Source: Verrucomicrobium spinosum DSM 4136 = JCM 18804 (GTDB lineage Bacteria > Verrucomicrobiota > Verrucomicrobiia > Verrucomicrobiales > Verrucomicrobiaceae). Taken from it: 64,000 nucleotides of DNA. Numbering within the stretch: position 1 is the stretch's first letter; each line of letters begins with the position of its first letter. This document shows, one piece after another, positions 9,507 through 17,817 of the stretch. The notes under the pieces were generated by a model. The model ran no database searches. It saw only the letters and a list, made by a program, of their open reading frames with translations, and was not told the origin of the DNA. Both the position numbers and the translations under genes were made by a program. Location: positions 5,613,105 through 5,677,104 of the forward strand of contig NZ_ABIZ01000001.1 of NCBI RefSeq assembly GCF_000172155.1, given 5' to 3'.

Positions 9507-11669
9507 ATGCGGTTTAAAAGACAGCCAACCAAGGGTTTTATCGCCTTCGTCGCGGGTGCGATGGCGGTCACCTCCCTCATCTTCACGGCCGTCACCTGGT
9601 CCAAGATGAACGCCAGCATTGATGCCAGCCAGCATGCGATGCTGATGAAGGCGGGCTGGGAACGAACCTTCTCTGCCATCAAAGACGCCGAAACGGGCCA
9701 GAGGGGTTTCCAGATCACGGGAGATGAAACTTACCTCGCCCCGTTCCTAAAAAGTGTGGTGGCCGTGCCCAGAGATCTGGATGAACTGATGGCGGCCGAC
9801 CACACCGAGTCTGTGTCCAGCACAGATGTGACCAGCATTCGACAGTTGGTCGAGGAGATGTTCGCCGAACTGCGCGACGCCATCAGCATCCGCAAGAGAG
9901 AAGGCCCCGGACCGGCCCAGGAATTTATCTCCGCTGGCAACGGAAAACGCATCATGGACGAGCTCCGCCAGCGGGTCGAGGCAGTCACGTCCCGACTAGA
10001 TGGCATCATCATTCAAAAGAATGCTGTGATGAGGTCAGACCAGAAATGGGGCCTGATCAGCGCAACCGCATCCGGCGTCGTAGCCCTGGGAGCGGGAGCT
10101 CTGGCCTTGATGCTCTTCCGGGAGTCCCTCAAGCAACTGCGCCGGGAGGAGCGGCTCGCCGCGGCGAAAGTGCGGGCAGAGCAATCCGAAAAGGAGAAGA
10201 GCATCTTCCTGGCGACGATGAGCCATGAGATCCGCACCCCAATGAATGCGATCTTGGGGTTCAGCGAACTGCTGGCCAATGAGGCGCAGTCAGAGCAGGA
10301 GAAACGCCATGCGGAAACCATCCTGGTCAGCGGAAGGGCTCTGTTGCAGATCATCAACGACATTTTGGACCTCTCCAAGATCGAGGCGGGCATGTTGCAG
10401 ATTTCCTCGGACCCCTGTGATGTGCGGGACGTGGTGCGCTTCGTGCAGCAGATGTTTGCCCGGCAGGCCATTGAGCGAGGCCTGGAACTGCACGCAGAAA
10501 TCTCCCCAAGTGTGCCCAACTCCCTGCTGATCGACAGTATCCGGCTCCGGCAGATCCTGGTGAATGTCGTGGGAAACTCGCTCAAGTTCACTGAACGTGG
10601 CGGAGTGACCGTGCGCTTGCACGGTGAACGAGGCACCGAACACCGCAGCCGCATGCTTTTGACGGTGGAGGTGGAAGACACCGGCATAGGCATCCCCCGC
10701 GAGATGCAGGCGGAAGTTTTCCGGCCCTTTGTTCAAGTGAATGGAGGAACGAAATCCCAAACCCGCGGCACCGGGCTGGGTCTCGCCATCGTGAAACGAC
10801 TCTCCGACCTCATGGGAGGCCGCATCCTGCTGGACAGCCAGCCAGGTCGCGGCACGCTCTTTCGCTTTGAGTTTCCTCATGTCGAGATCTCGGCGCGCCT
10901 CCCAGAAAGCCAGACCAAGGAGCATCTCTCGATTGATTTCAACAAACTCCGGCCCTCCAAGATCCTGGCCGTGGATGACAATCCTACGAACCGCAGTCTG
11001 GTGGCCGACATTTTCGCCAGTACTCATCATAAAATCCTCCTCGCCGCCAGCGGGGCAGAGGCCGTCAAGACGGCCGCGGCGGAGAGACCAGACGTGGTGC
11101 TGATGGACATCCGCATGCCAGAAATGGACGGTCGGGAGGCCATGCGCCTCATCCGCCAGCAACCTGACCTGGAGTTGCTGCCGCTGGTCGCGGTCACGGC
11201 CTCAAGCCTGTCACAAGAAGAGCAGGCACTCCGCCGCTCATTCGACGGCTACATCCGCAAGCCCTTCTCCCATGCAGAGCTTTATCGTGAACTGGCGCAG
11301 TTCATTCCGCATCACTCTACCATGGATTCCCTCCTGGGTGTCCCGAAAGTGGCCAAACCTGCCTCCGTCGAGATCGCCGGCCGCTGGCGGGAACTGCTGC
11401 CACGCTTGAAGGAGTTGGAAAAGACTGTGTGGCCGGGCGTCGTGCAGGGCATGGTAATGTCTGATGTGCAAAGTTTTTCCAACCAGCTTGCAGGTCTCGC
11501 GCGATCCTCCTCATGTCCCCCGCTGGAAGTGTATGCTCAGAAGTTGATAGAAGCCGCCGAGGCCTTTGCCCTGGCTGCGCTGGAAAATCAACTTTCGCAA
11601 TTTCCGACCCTTACCGCCCAATTGACATCTGCATCCGTATCTGACTCCGACTCCGCCTCTCCAGCATGA
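9507..11669 (+). CDS. Hybrid sensor histidine kinase (CHASE3-HisKA-HATPase-REC)
   Basis: 720 residues from the ATG at 9507. A first membrane helix (GFIAFVAGAMAVTSLIFTAV) and a CHASE3-type periplasmic region (DAETGQRGFQITGDETYLAP) are followed by a second helix near 180-205. The HisKA box FLATMSHEIRTPMNAILGF has the phospho-accepting H240. HATPase motifs are near 351 (N box), 390 (DTGIGIP) and 421 (GTGLGLAIVKR). A receiver domain starts near 486 with phospho-Asp D534 (LMDIRMPEMDG) and Lys 585. About 100 further residues may hold an Hpt-like helix bundle. It overlaps the next gene by four bases, so the two are translationally coupled. Confidence 0.95.
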   Translation: MRFKRQPTKGFIAFVAGAMAVTSLIFTAVTWSKMNASIDASQHAMLMKAGWERTFSAIKDAETGQRGFQITGDETYLAPFLKSVVAVPRDLDELMAADHTESVSSTDVTSIRQLVEEMFAELRDAISIRKREGPGPAQEFISAGNGKRIMDELRQRVEAVTSRLDGIIIQKNAVMRSDQKWGLISATASGVVALGAGALALMLFRESLKQLRREERLAAAKVRAEQSEKEKSIFLATMSHEIRTPMNAILGFSELLANEAQSEQEKRHAETILVSGRALLQIINDILDLSKIEAGMLQISSDPCDVRDVVRFVQQMFARQAIERGLELHAEISPSVPNSLLIDSIRLRQILVNVVGNSLKFTERGGVTVRLHGERGTEHRSRMLLTVEVEDTGIGIPREMQAEVFRPFVQVNGGTKSQTRGTGLGLAIVKRLSDLMGGRILLDSQPGRGTLFRFEFPHVEISARLPESQTKEHLSIDFNKLRPSKILAVDDNPTNRSLVADIFASTHHKILLAASGAEAVKTAAAERPDVVLMDIRMPEMDGREAMRLIRQQPDLELLPLVAVTASSLSQEEQALRRSFDGYIRKPFSHAELYRELAQFIPHHSTMDSLLGVPKVAKPASVEIAGRWRELLPRLKELEKTVWPGVVQGMVMSDVQSFSNQLAGLARSSSCPPLEVYAQKLIEAAEAFALAALENQLSQFPTLTAQLTSASVSDSDSASPA

Positions 11670-12817
11670 CTCCCACAGTCTTTAAGGACACCATCCTGAT
11701 CATCGACGACCAGGAACAAAATCTTCAAATCGTAGGAACCATCCTCTCCATGATGGACTACGACATCATTCCCGCACTGAGTGGGGAGCAAGCTTTCAAG
11801 CGCCTGGGCGTACGCAAGCCGGACCTCATCCTGCTGGATGTGATGATGCCGGAAATGGACGGTCTGGAGGTCTGCCGCCGCTTGCAGGCCAACCCTGACT
11901 GGTCTGGCATCCCGGTTATTTTCCTCTCCGCCGCCGATGACAAGAACCTCATCGTGCAAGCACTGGAGACCGGCGGAGTGGACTATGTCACAAAGCCCTT
12001 TAACCGTGCGGAGCTCCTTTCCCGAGTACGCACCCATCTGGCGCTCAAACACGCCCGGGATGACCTGCGCCTGCTGGCCGAGGACAAGGATGAGCTCCTT
12101 GGCATCCTGGCGCATGACTTGAAGAACCACCTTGCGGGCATGAAGCTCAGCACGAAGCTGCTTCAAGACCGTGTGTCTGAACTGCCCCCGCGCAGCGCCC
12201 GGCTGGTGGACAACATCCACGACTCCACGGAGCGCATGCTCGTGTTCGTGAAAGAGTTCCTTGCCAACCAACTGGCGGAGAACTTGAAGGTGGATCCGGC
12301 CCCGATTGACCTGAAAGAGATCCTCACCTCTGTGGGAGCCCGTCACGAACCCATCGCGGCTGCCAAGCAGATTAACATCGTCCTCGAGCTGGCCTCGCGT
12401 CCCGTGACGATCAAAGGCGACCACGAAATGCTGGAGCAAGCCCTGGAGAACGTGGTTTCCAATGCCATCAAGTTCTCGCCAGTGGGCACCACCATCACTC
12501 TGCGGGCCAAGACGGGAACCACCGGATTTGCCGTGTGTGAGGTGGCAGATCAGGGACCGGGATTCACAGAGGACGACATGTCCCGAATGTTCCGGCGCTA
12601 TGGTCGGCTGAGCGCCCGGCCCACGGGCGGCGAGCCTTCCACAGGGCTGGGACTCTCCATCGTAAAACGCCTCATCGAACGCATGGGCGGCACGATCCGG
12701 ATGGTCAGCGGTCCCGGGGAGGGAGCCGTATTTTCCCTCCAGCTCCCTCTGGCTATTCCCGAAACTCTGGAGCAATCTCCCGAAGCCCAATCTTCCACCG
12801 CCAAACTGGCCCGATAA
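11666..12817 (+). CDS. Receiver-histidine kinase fusion
   Basis: 383 residues. The N-terminal receiver (ILIIDDQEQNLQIVGTIL) has phospho-Asp 58 in LILLDVMMPEMDG. A kinase core follows: H150 in LGILAHDLKNHLAGMKLSTK, N-box LENVVSNAIKFSP, G-boxes VADQGPGFTEDD and STGLGLSIVKRLIERMGG. It lacks membrane segments, so it is a soluble response-regulator kinase that can receive phosphate from the upstream hybrid kinase. It overlaps that gene by an ATGA and is followed after about 20 bases by the sigma-54 regulator. Confidence 0.94.
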   Translation: MTPTVFKDTILIIDDQEQNLQIVGTILSMMDYDIIPALSGEQAFKRLGVRKPDLILLDVMMPEMDGLEVCRRLQANPDWSGIPVIFLSAADDKNLIVQALETGGVDYVTKPFNRAELLSRVRTHLALKHARDDLRLLAEDKDELLGILAHDLKNHLAGMKLSTKLLQDRVSELPPRSARLVDNIHDSTERMLVFVKEFLANQLAENLKVDPAPIDLKEILTSVGARHEPIAAAKQINIVLELASRPVTIKGDHEMLEQALENVVSNAIKFSPVGTTITLRAKTGTTGFAVCEVADQGPGFTEDDMSRMFRRYGRLSARPTGGEPSTGLGLSIVKRLIERMGGTIRMVSGPGEGAVFSLQLPLAIPETLEQSPEAQSSTAKLAR

Positions 12818-12838
12818 TAAGCAGAGAGACAATCACAC

Positions 12839-14194
12839 ATGGACATCCTCGTCATTGATGATGAAAAGCTCATCCGCGAAGCCACGATGCAGATTGTGGA
12901 GGACGCGGGCCATTATGCGGAAAGTGCCCAGGACAGCGCCACGGCCCTGGAAGCCATTAAGGAGTCCACGTTCGATCTGGTCCTGCTCGATGTGAACTTG
13001 GGTCGTGAATACGGCCTGGACATTCTGGACGAGATCCTGAAGCGGAACCCGCAACTGCCCGTGGTCGTCTTCACTGCGGCCGCCAATATCAGTCTGGCTG
13101 TGGAAGCCATGCGCCGCGGGGCTCTGGACTTTCTGGAGAAACCCTTTACCGGCACCCAACTGGGCCTGGTGATCACCCGTGCGCAGAAGCACCGCAAACT
13201 GGCCGAGCGCGTAGTGGAACTGCAGACCCAGGTGGCGAGCCACAGTCCGGAGCCGGTGTTCGACTCCTCCAATGCAGCAGTGAAGGACACCCTGGACGTG
13301 CTATTTCGCGCCGCCCCCACTCCCGCATCCATCCTTATCCTGGGTGAGAGCGGCACGGGCAAAAGCGTAGTGGCTCGGGCGGTGCATCAGCGGAGTGACC
13401 GGGCAAACAAACCCTTTATTACCGTGAACTGCCCCAGCCTCTCCAAGGAGTTGCTGGAGAGTGAACTCTTTGGCCATACCCGCGGGTCTTTCACCGGCGC
13501 AGTGAAAGACCAGTGGGGCAAGGTGAAGGCCGCAGAAGGCGGAACCCTTTTCCTGGACGAAATCGGTGAACTGCCCCTGGAGATCCAGCCCAAGCTGCTG
13601 CGGCTTTTGCAGGATCGCGAGTACGAGCGGCTGGGGGAAAACACCATCCGGCAGGCCAATGTCCGGATCATCGCCGCGACCAACCGTGACCTCGCAAAGG
13701 CGGTGGGAGATGGCACCTTCCGTGAAGACCTCTACTATCGCCTGAATGTTATCACCGTCACCATGCCACCGCTGCGCCAGAGACAGCAGGACGTGATGCG
13801 ATTCTCCGAGGAGTACCTAAAGTTTTTCGCCAAACAGTGTGCCCGCCCCCTTCCGGCCTTTTCAGAGGAGGCGCGTCGGCGGGTCATGGCCTACCCCTGG
13901 CCAGGTAATCTCCGTGAACTGCGCAACGTCATTGAACGTGTCGTCATTCTGGCCGCGAGCCGCGAAATCAAAGCCACTGACCTTCCCCCTTCGCTGAATG
14001 GCAGCGCCGCTGCGGAATCCTCCGCAGATGGCCCCAACAAAGGCGACTGGGTAAGTCTGGAAGATCTGGAGGCCGCCCACATCAAAGCCATCTTGAGCAG
14101 AACTCATAGCCTTGCAGAGGCCGCATCCGTGCTTGGCATCGATCAAGCCACCCTGTATCGCAAGCGCAAGAAGCTAGGGCTGGATTCAGAGTAA
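12839..14194 (+). CDS. NtrC-type sigma-54-dependent response regulator
   Basis: 451 residues. The receiver has acidic pocket VIDDEKL and phospho-Asp 51 (LVLLDVNLG). The AAA+ domain has Walker A GESGTGKS at about 169, the sigma-54 contact loop as GSFTGA (216-221, the common variant of GAFTGA), Walker B GGTLFLDEIGEL, and the YRLNVITVTMPPLRQR sensor region. A Fis-type helix-turn-helix ends the protein (AEAASVLGIDQATLYRKRKK). It is the output of the three-gene signalling operon and would activate sigma-54 promoters. I could not identify a convincing -24/-12 site in the flanks. Confidence 0.95.
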   Translation: MDILVIDDEKLIREATMQIVEDAGHYAESAQDSATALEAIKESTFDLVLLDVNLGREYGLDILDEILKRNPQLPVVVFTAAANISLAVEAMRRGALDFLEKPFTGTQLGLVITRAQKHRKLAERVVELQTQVASHSPEPVFDSSNAAVKDTLDVLFRAAPTPASILILGESGTGKSVVARAVHQRSDRANKPFITVNCPSLSKELLESELFGHTRGSFTGAVKDQWGKVKAAEGGTLFLDEIGELPLEIQPKLLRLLQDREYERLGENTIRQANVRIIAATNRDLAKAVGDGTFREDLYYRLNVITVTMPPLRQRQQDVMRFSEEYLKFFAKQCARPLPAFSEEARRRVMAYPWPGNLRELRNVIERVVILAASREIKATDLPPSLNGSAAAESSADGPNKGDWVSLEDLEAAHIKAILSRTHSLAEAASVLGIDQATLYRKRKKLGLDSE

Positions 14195-14217
14195 TCCCGT
14201 GGGTAGATTGACAGACA

Positions 14218-14256
14218 CCTCGAACTCCCGCCGCGGATTTCGAGGTTGTTTTCTTT
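14218..14256 (+). terminator. Rho-independent terminator of the two-component operon
   Basis: A 7-bp perfect stem CCTCGAA/TTCGAGG (14218-14224 and 14239-14245) with a 14-base GC-rich loop is followed by the T-rich run TTGTTTTCTTT. It lies 24 bases after the stop of the sigma-54 regulator. Confidence 0.8.
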
Positions 14257-14511
14257 AAGGGGGGAGCCCCTTGGGCTTGATCGTGTGTCGATCAGTCATG
14301 CCCCCTTCCGCAGAGAAGAAACCCTGCTCATTACACTGATGGGAGCACCGGATGTTCATGCATTCTGCAAACGAAAAACGGCCTTGGGCGATGCAGGATG
14401 CAACCTGAGCAGTGCCCCCCTCGCAAGACTGAAGAACACTTCTCGTTGGAAATCAACGCCTTACACCATGCCAACCGAGGTGGCATATCCCTTGCGACTT
14501 GGGGTGTCGCT
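14257..14511. other. Intergenic region before the small envelope gene cluster
   Basis: About 255 bases between the terminator and the lipoprotein start (317 bases between the flanking genes). A plus-strand reading frame runs through part of it, but its composition is not protein-like. It should contain the promoter of the 14512-15831 cluster, but I could not assign a specific box. Confidence 0.4.
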
Positions 14512-14712
14512 ATGAATACCACTCCTTCTGTCATCAAGTTCCCCTCTCCCACCCCAGTCGTGAAGCGCCCATTCGCAAAAGCTGCGATTCTGATGGGCAC
14601 CCTAGCAATCGCTGGCGGAATGGTCTCGTGCAACACGATGGCCGGGCTGGGGCGTGACACCCAAAAAGTAGGCAACAAGATCGAGGAGAAGGCTCACGAA
14701 GTCGCCCGCTGA
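14512..14712 (+). CDS. Entericidin-like small lipoprotein
   Basis: 66 residues. After a short polar leader comes a hydrophobic signal ending in the lipobox-like GGMVSC, with C40 as the lipid-modified cysteine. The mature part CNTMAGLGRDTQKVGNKIEE matches the EcnA/EcnB entericidin pattern (C-N-T-x-x-G-x-G-x-D followed by an amphipathic helix). Entericidins are small cell-envelope lipoproteins that respond to stress. The ATG at 14512 is chosen because an earlier in-frame start would give an unusual 38-residue extension. It opens a run of small envelope genes. Confidence 0.85.
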   Translation: MNTTPSVIKFPSPTPVVKRPFAKAAILMGTLAIAGGMVSCNTMAGLGRDTQKVGNKIEEKAHEVAR

Positions 14713-14764
14713 TCTTGTTTGTACAACGGCCCCCTGGCATCAAAAAAACCCACTTATTGCACCC

Positions 14765-15046
14765 ATGATCCCGGCCCCAGCCCTTGTCCTGTACCCTGAC
14801 AATATCCGCCGCGACGTACGGCACGCCAGGCATCGACTGACCCGGCTGACCAATCACCGGTTGCTCGATCACATGCGGCCCATCGCCCGAACCATTGCAG
14901 CCATCACCCGTGAGACGTTGACTGGAGTGGCCCGCCCGGCTTCATGGGTTTCCTCGCACCCACTCGCCGCAACTGGTCTGGCAGCGGGTGCAGGCTTTCT
15001 CGTCGCCGCAGCCATTCGCACGCGGCCTCAACAGACGAACGGCTGA
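14765..15046 (+). CDS. Glycine-zipper / DUF883-like membrane protein
   Basis: 93 residues. The first half is basic and amphipathic. The C-terminus VSSHPLAATGLAAGAGFLVA followed by a basic tail is the pattern of the ElaB/YqjD (DUF883) membrane anchor, proteins that tie ribosomes or other partners to the inner membrane in stationary phase. Assignment rests on that C-terminal helix only. It lies 52 bases after the entericidin-like gene and 12 bases before the holin-X-like gene, as expected for a YqjD-YqjE-YqjK type cluster. Confidence 0.7.
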   Translation: MIPAPALVLYPDNIRRDVRHARHRLTRLTNHRLLDHMRPIARTIAAITRETLTGVARPASWVSSHPLAATGLAAGAGFLVAAAIRTRPQQTNG

Positions 15047-15058
15047 TTCCGTTCCAGC

Positions 15059-15505
15059 ATGTCCCCCCTGATGCAGCCCCCCCTAAACTCCGACCCGGAG
15101 AAAACTTCCGCGGGCGTGACCGGCACATTGCGGCGCCTCCTCGCTGCAGCCGTGATGTACCTGGAGGCCCGGTTCCGCCTTGCCTGCATGGAGGGCGGAG
15201 GAGCATTCAAGCTGCTGGCTGCGGTGATCGTGGCGGCGCTGACCAGTTTGCTCTTCGCGTCCATCGCCTATGTCCTCCTCATGTTTGCCGTGGTGGGCTG
15301 GGTGGCCGCTCACTGGTGGCAAGGTGAACTGGCCCCCGCAGCGGCTGTCGTGGCCGCAGCCCATCTCCTGGGAGCAGCAGCACTGGCGCTATGGGCGATT
15401 CGGACCCTTTCCACCTCCAGCAAAACGCTCTTCCACGCCACCAGGCATGAATTCCAACAAGACAAATTATGGCTCACCAGCTCCCAGCCGAACTCCAGAA
15501 ACTAA
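15059..15505 (+). CDS. Phage holin family / YqjE-like membrane protein
   Basis: 148 residues. Two long adjacent membrane segments (LLAAVIVAALTSLLFASIAY and PAAAVVAAAHLLGAAALALW) follow an amphipathic helix beginning TGTLRRLLAAAVMYLEARFR, the layout of the holin-X/DUF1469 (YqjE) family. These are envelope proteins of unclear role, not true phage holins. It overlaps the next gene by 37 bases, indicating co-translation. Confidence 0.8.
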   Translation: MSPLMQPPLNSDPEKTSAGVTGTLRRLLAAAVMYLEARFRLACMEGGGAFKLLAAVIVAALTSLLFASIAYVLLMFAVVGWVAAHWWQGELAPAAAVVAAAHLLGAAALALWAIRTLSTSSKTLFHATRHEFQQDKLWLTSSQPNSRN

Positions 15506-15831
15506 GGCGTCAACTTGAAGCCAGCCGGTGGGAACTGCGCTGCGCGGTGGACGATCTGGAGCATTCTTTGAACCTCCCGTCCCGCGCCCGCGAAGCCATC
15601 GCCTCCCACCCGATGCGATACGCCCTGTATGCCCTCGCAGGAGGAGCGCTGGCCAGCAGGGTGATCCCGATGGTGTTCCGTATGGCCCGGCCCACTATGA
15701 GTGCCAAGATGCTGCGCACGATGCTCCAGGCAGTGGTCCCTCTGGCTGCACCTTATGTCCTGCAGAGACTGTCACAGGTGAGCTCCACCCCGTCCCTCCC
15801 TGCTCCTGGTGCCCCGGCAGCCAGCAGTTGA
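15469..15831 (+). CDS. YqjK-like small membrane protein
   Basis: 120 residues. It starts with a charged helix (LQKLRRQLEASRWELRCAVD) and has a weak hydrophobic segment SHPMRYALYALAGGALASRV, similar in layout to the third member of DUF883/YqjE/YqjK clusters. The SHP motif before the hydrophobic stretch is shared with the protein at 14765. The function is unknown; the operon position is the main evidence. Confidence 0.65.
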   Translation: MAHQLPAELQKLRRQLEASRWELRCAVDDLEHSLNLPSRAREAIASHPMRYALYALAGGALASRVIPMVFRMARPTMSAKMLRTMLQAVVPLAAPYVLQRLSQVSSTPSLPAPGAPAASS

Positions 15832-15880
15832 CGATTGCCGGACGTCAGATTTTCTGCGACACTGGTCCTCCCCTAGCGCC

Positions 15881-17785
15881 GTGAACCCACCTGAACCGCT
15901 TCCCAAGAAGAAACGGCGGCTGCGCCGATTTCTCCTCGGGAGCCTTGTGTTCCTGCTCCTCCTTGCTGGCGGGGTGTGGCTGGGCCGCCAGTGGATTGGT
16001 GACATCCTGGCGGCTGAGGCAAACTCGCGTCTGGCAGACGCCGGCGTGTTCATGAGCTGGGAGGATGCCAACTGGGTCCCCGGTCCCGGCGTCAGTCTCA
16101 CCAACGTGACTCTTTATCGTGACGCAGCCAAAACGGATGCTGCCGTCAAAGTTTCCCACCTCCGTCTTGTGAAAGACAGCCCGGGCTGGCGCAACTGGAA
16201 CGCGGGAAGGTTCACCACCAGGAAATCCCACCTGGAATTGCTGGAGGGCGAGACACGCATGCAGGTGGAGAACTTCGGCATCGACCTGAACCTGCGACAG
16301 GGCAGGGTGGAACTGGTAAATGCCCAAGGCCTCATGGAGGGGTGGGCTGCCCATATCACCGGAGAATATGCCTGGACACCCAAAGCAGAACTTCCCCCGG
16401 AGGAGCAGGCCAAACAACCGCCGCGGGAGAAGGGACAGGCTCTGCGGTCTGCCCTGCGATTCCGATGGCTGGCCCCGACCCAGAAATATATCAAGATCGT
16501 TTCCGCGAACCAGCCGCCCGTGGCCAGGCTCGACTTCCGCAAAGCCCAGCCCGAAGGCCGGGTCCAGATGAACCTCGAACTTAGCGGTGGCGACTTCACC
16601 TGGAGGGGGCTCCACCTTACTGAGGCCGCGGCCAAGATCGATACCGCAGCCGAGGGAGATCCGTGGTCGAGGATCGAGATTCCTCTGCTCAGATTAGCCA
16701 GCGGCGGCGGTGCCGCGACCATGTCGGGGCATGTGGATCCAGGTCGGGAGCACATCGTGATCAAGCAGCTAGACTCTTCACTGGACCTGCCTGCGGTGGT
16801 TCGTCAGCTCTCCCCGAATGCGGTGCATCTGCAAAAACTTCGCTCTGAGGGCGTCTGGAAGCTAACCGGCACCGGCCTCCTGCCGTTTTCGGATCCCGGT
16901 GCCCTGGAGTGGCACGGGCGGCTCGAATTGGAAGGCCATTTGGCGTGGTCATTGGACTCTGGGACCATCCATCTTGACGACTTGCGGTCCAATCTGGAGC
17001 TGAAAGATCGCCGGGCCTCGCTCAAGGAGGTAAAGGCCAGGCTCTGGGGAGGGAGCCTTACCACTGACGAACTCGATCTGGACTACTCTCAGCCCGCCAC
17101 GAGCTTCAAGACCAGCGCCAGGCTGTCAGGAGCAAGCTTGGACGTGGTGATGCGGAGCTTCGGCAGCAACGAACCCCGCCAGGGCTCGGTGACGGGCACT
17201 TTTTCAGGCGGGGGGGTGATGACTCCGTCCGGGGTGAACGGTTCTGGCTCCATCGTTATCACTCAGGCACGTTTCTATCAGGTCCCCTTCCTCGGGGCCC
17301 TGCACCTGTTGATCAACCCTCTGCAACCCGACTTTGGCAAAGATGTGGCCTCCCGCCTGGACGCCCGCTATCACATGGGTGGAGGGAGCCTGGTCTTCGA
17401 GCAACTCGACCTGTCCAGCAGTGCGACCAAAGTGGACGCCAAAGGCTCGATCAATCTGGAGTCCAAGTATGCCCAGTTCGAAGCGCAAGCCCGCCTCAAA
17501 GGTCTGGTGCTGAAACTGGCCACTGGTGCCTTCAGCGAACTGCTCACTTTCGAAGGATCGGGCACGCTACCCGACCTCAAATGGCAGCTAAAGTTTGCAC
17601 CCGGGACTCAGATTGTGAAAGGGACGGTGGACGCCGCCACTGGCATCCTCAAAGAAGGGGCCAAGATGGGGGTCGAAGGGGTGAAGGTAGGCGCGGGTGC
17701 CGCTGAAGGCATCCTCGAAGGGACGGGGAAGGCCGCCAAGGAGATCTTTAAACTACCAGGGCGTTTGATCCCCGGCAGGAAGTAG
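15881..17785 (+). CDS. AsmA-like envelope protein
   Basis: About 634 residues from the GTG at 15881 (VNPPEPLPKKKRRLRR); a GTG at 15809 overlapping the previous gene is an alternative. A basic stretch is followed by one membrane helix (FLLGSLVFLLLLAGGVWLG) and a long, mostly beta, repetitive region as in AsmA/DUF3971 proteins. That region includes a C-terminal AsmA_2-like stretch (GVNGSGSIVITQARFYQVPF). Such proteins bridge the inner and outer membranes and are linked to lipid transport. It is the last gene of the small-envelope-protein run. Confidence 0.75.
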   Translation: MNPPEPLPKKKRRLRRFLLGSLVFLLLLAGGVWLGRQWIGDILAAEANSRLADAGVFMSWEDANWVPGPGVSLTNVTLYRDAAKTDAAVKVSHLRLVKDSPGWRNWNAGRFTTRKSHLELLEGETRMQVENFGIDLNLRQGRVELVNAQGLMEGWAAHITGEYAWTPKAELPPEEQAKQPPREKGQALRSALRFRWLAPTQKYIKIVSANQPPVARLDFRKAQPEGRVQMNLELSGGDFTWRGLHLTEAAAKIDTAAEGDPWSRIEIPLLRLASGGGAATMSGHVDPGREHIVIKQLDSSLDLPAVVRQLSPNAVHLQKLRSEGVWKLTGTGLLPFSDPGALEWHGRLELEGHLAWSLDSGTIHLDDLRSNLELKDRRASLKEVKARLWGGSLTTDELDLDYSQPATSFKTSARLSGASLDVVMRSFGSNEPRQGSVTGTFSGGGVMTPSGVNGSGSIVITQARFYQVPFLGALHLLINPLQPDFGKDVASRLDARYHMGGGSLVFEQLDLSSSATKVDAKGSINLESKYAQFEAQARLKGLVLKLATGAFSELLTFEGSGTLPDLKWQLKFAPGTQIVKGTVDAATGILKEGAKMGVEGVKVGAGAAEGILEGTGKAAKEIFKLPGRLIPGRK

Positions 17786-17817
17786 CCTGCATTCACCTCC
17801 TCTGGCGCGAGCAGGCC

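Noticed and set aside
9507-14194. Long antisense frames, including one of about 414 codons at 11588-12832 and one of 290 codons at 10290-11162
   Set aside because: They lie opposite clear kinase and regulator domains and reflect high-GC codon structure; none resembles a protein family.
14246-14515. An 89-codon plus-strand frame before the lipoprotein gene
   Set aside because: Begins in the terminator T-run and has no protein-like features.
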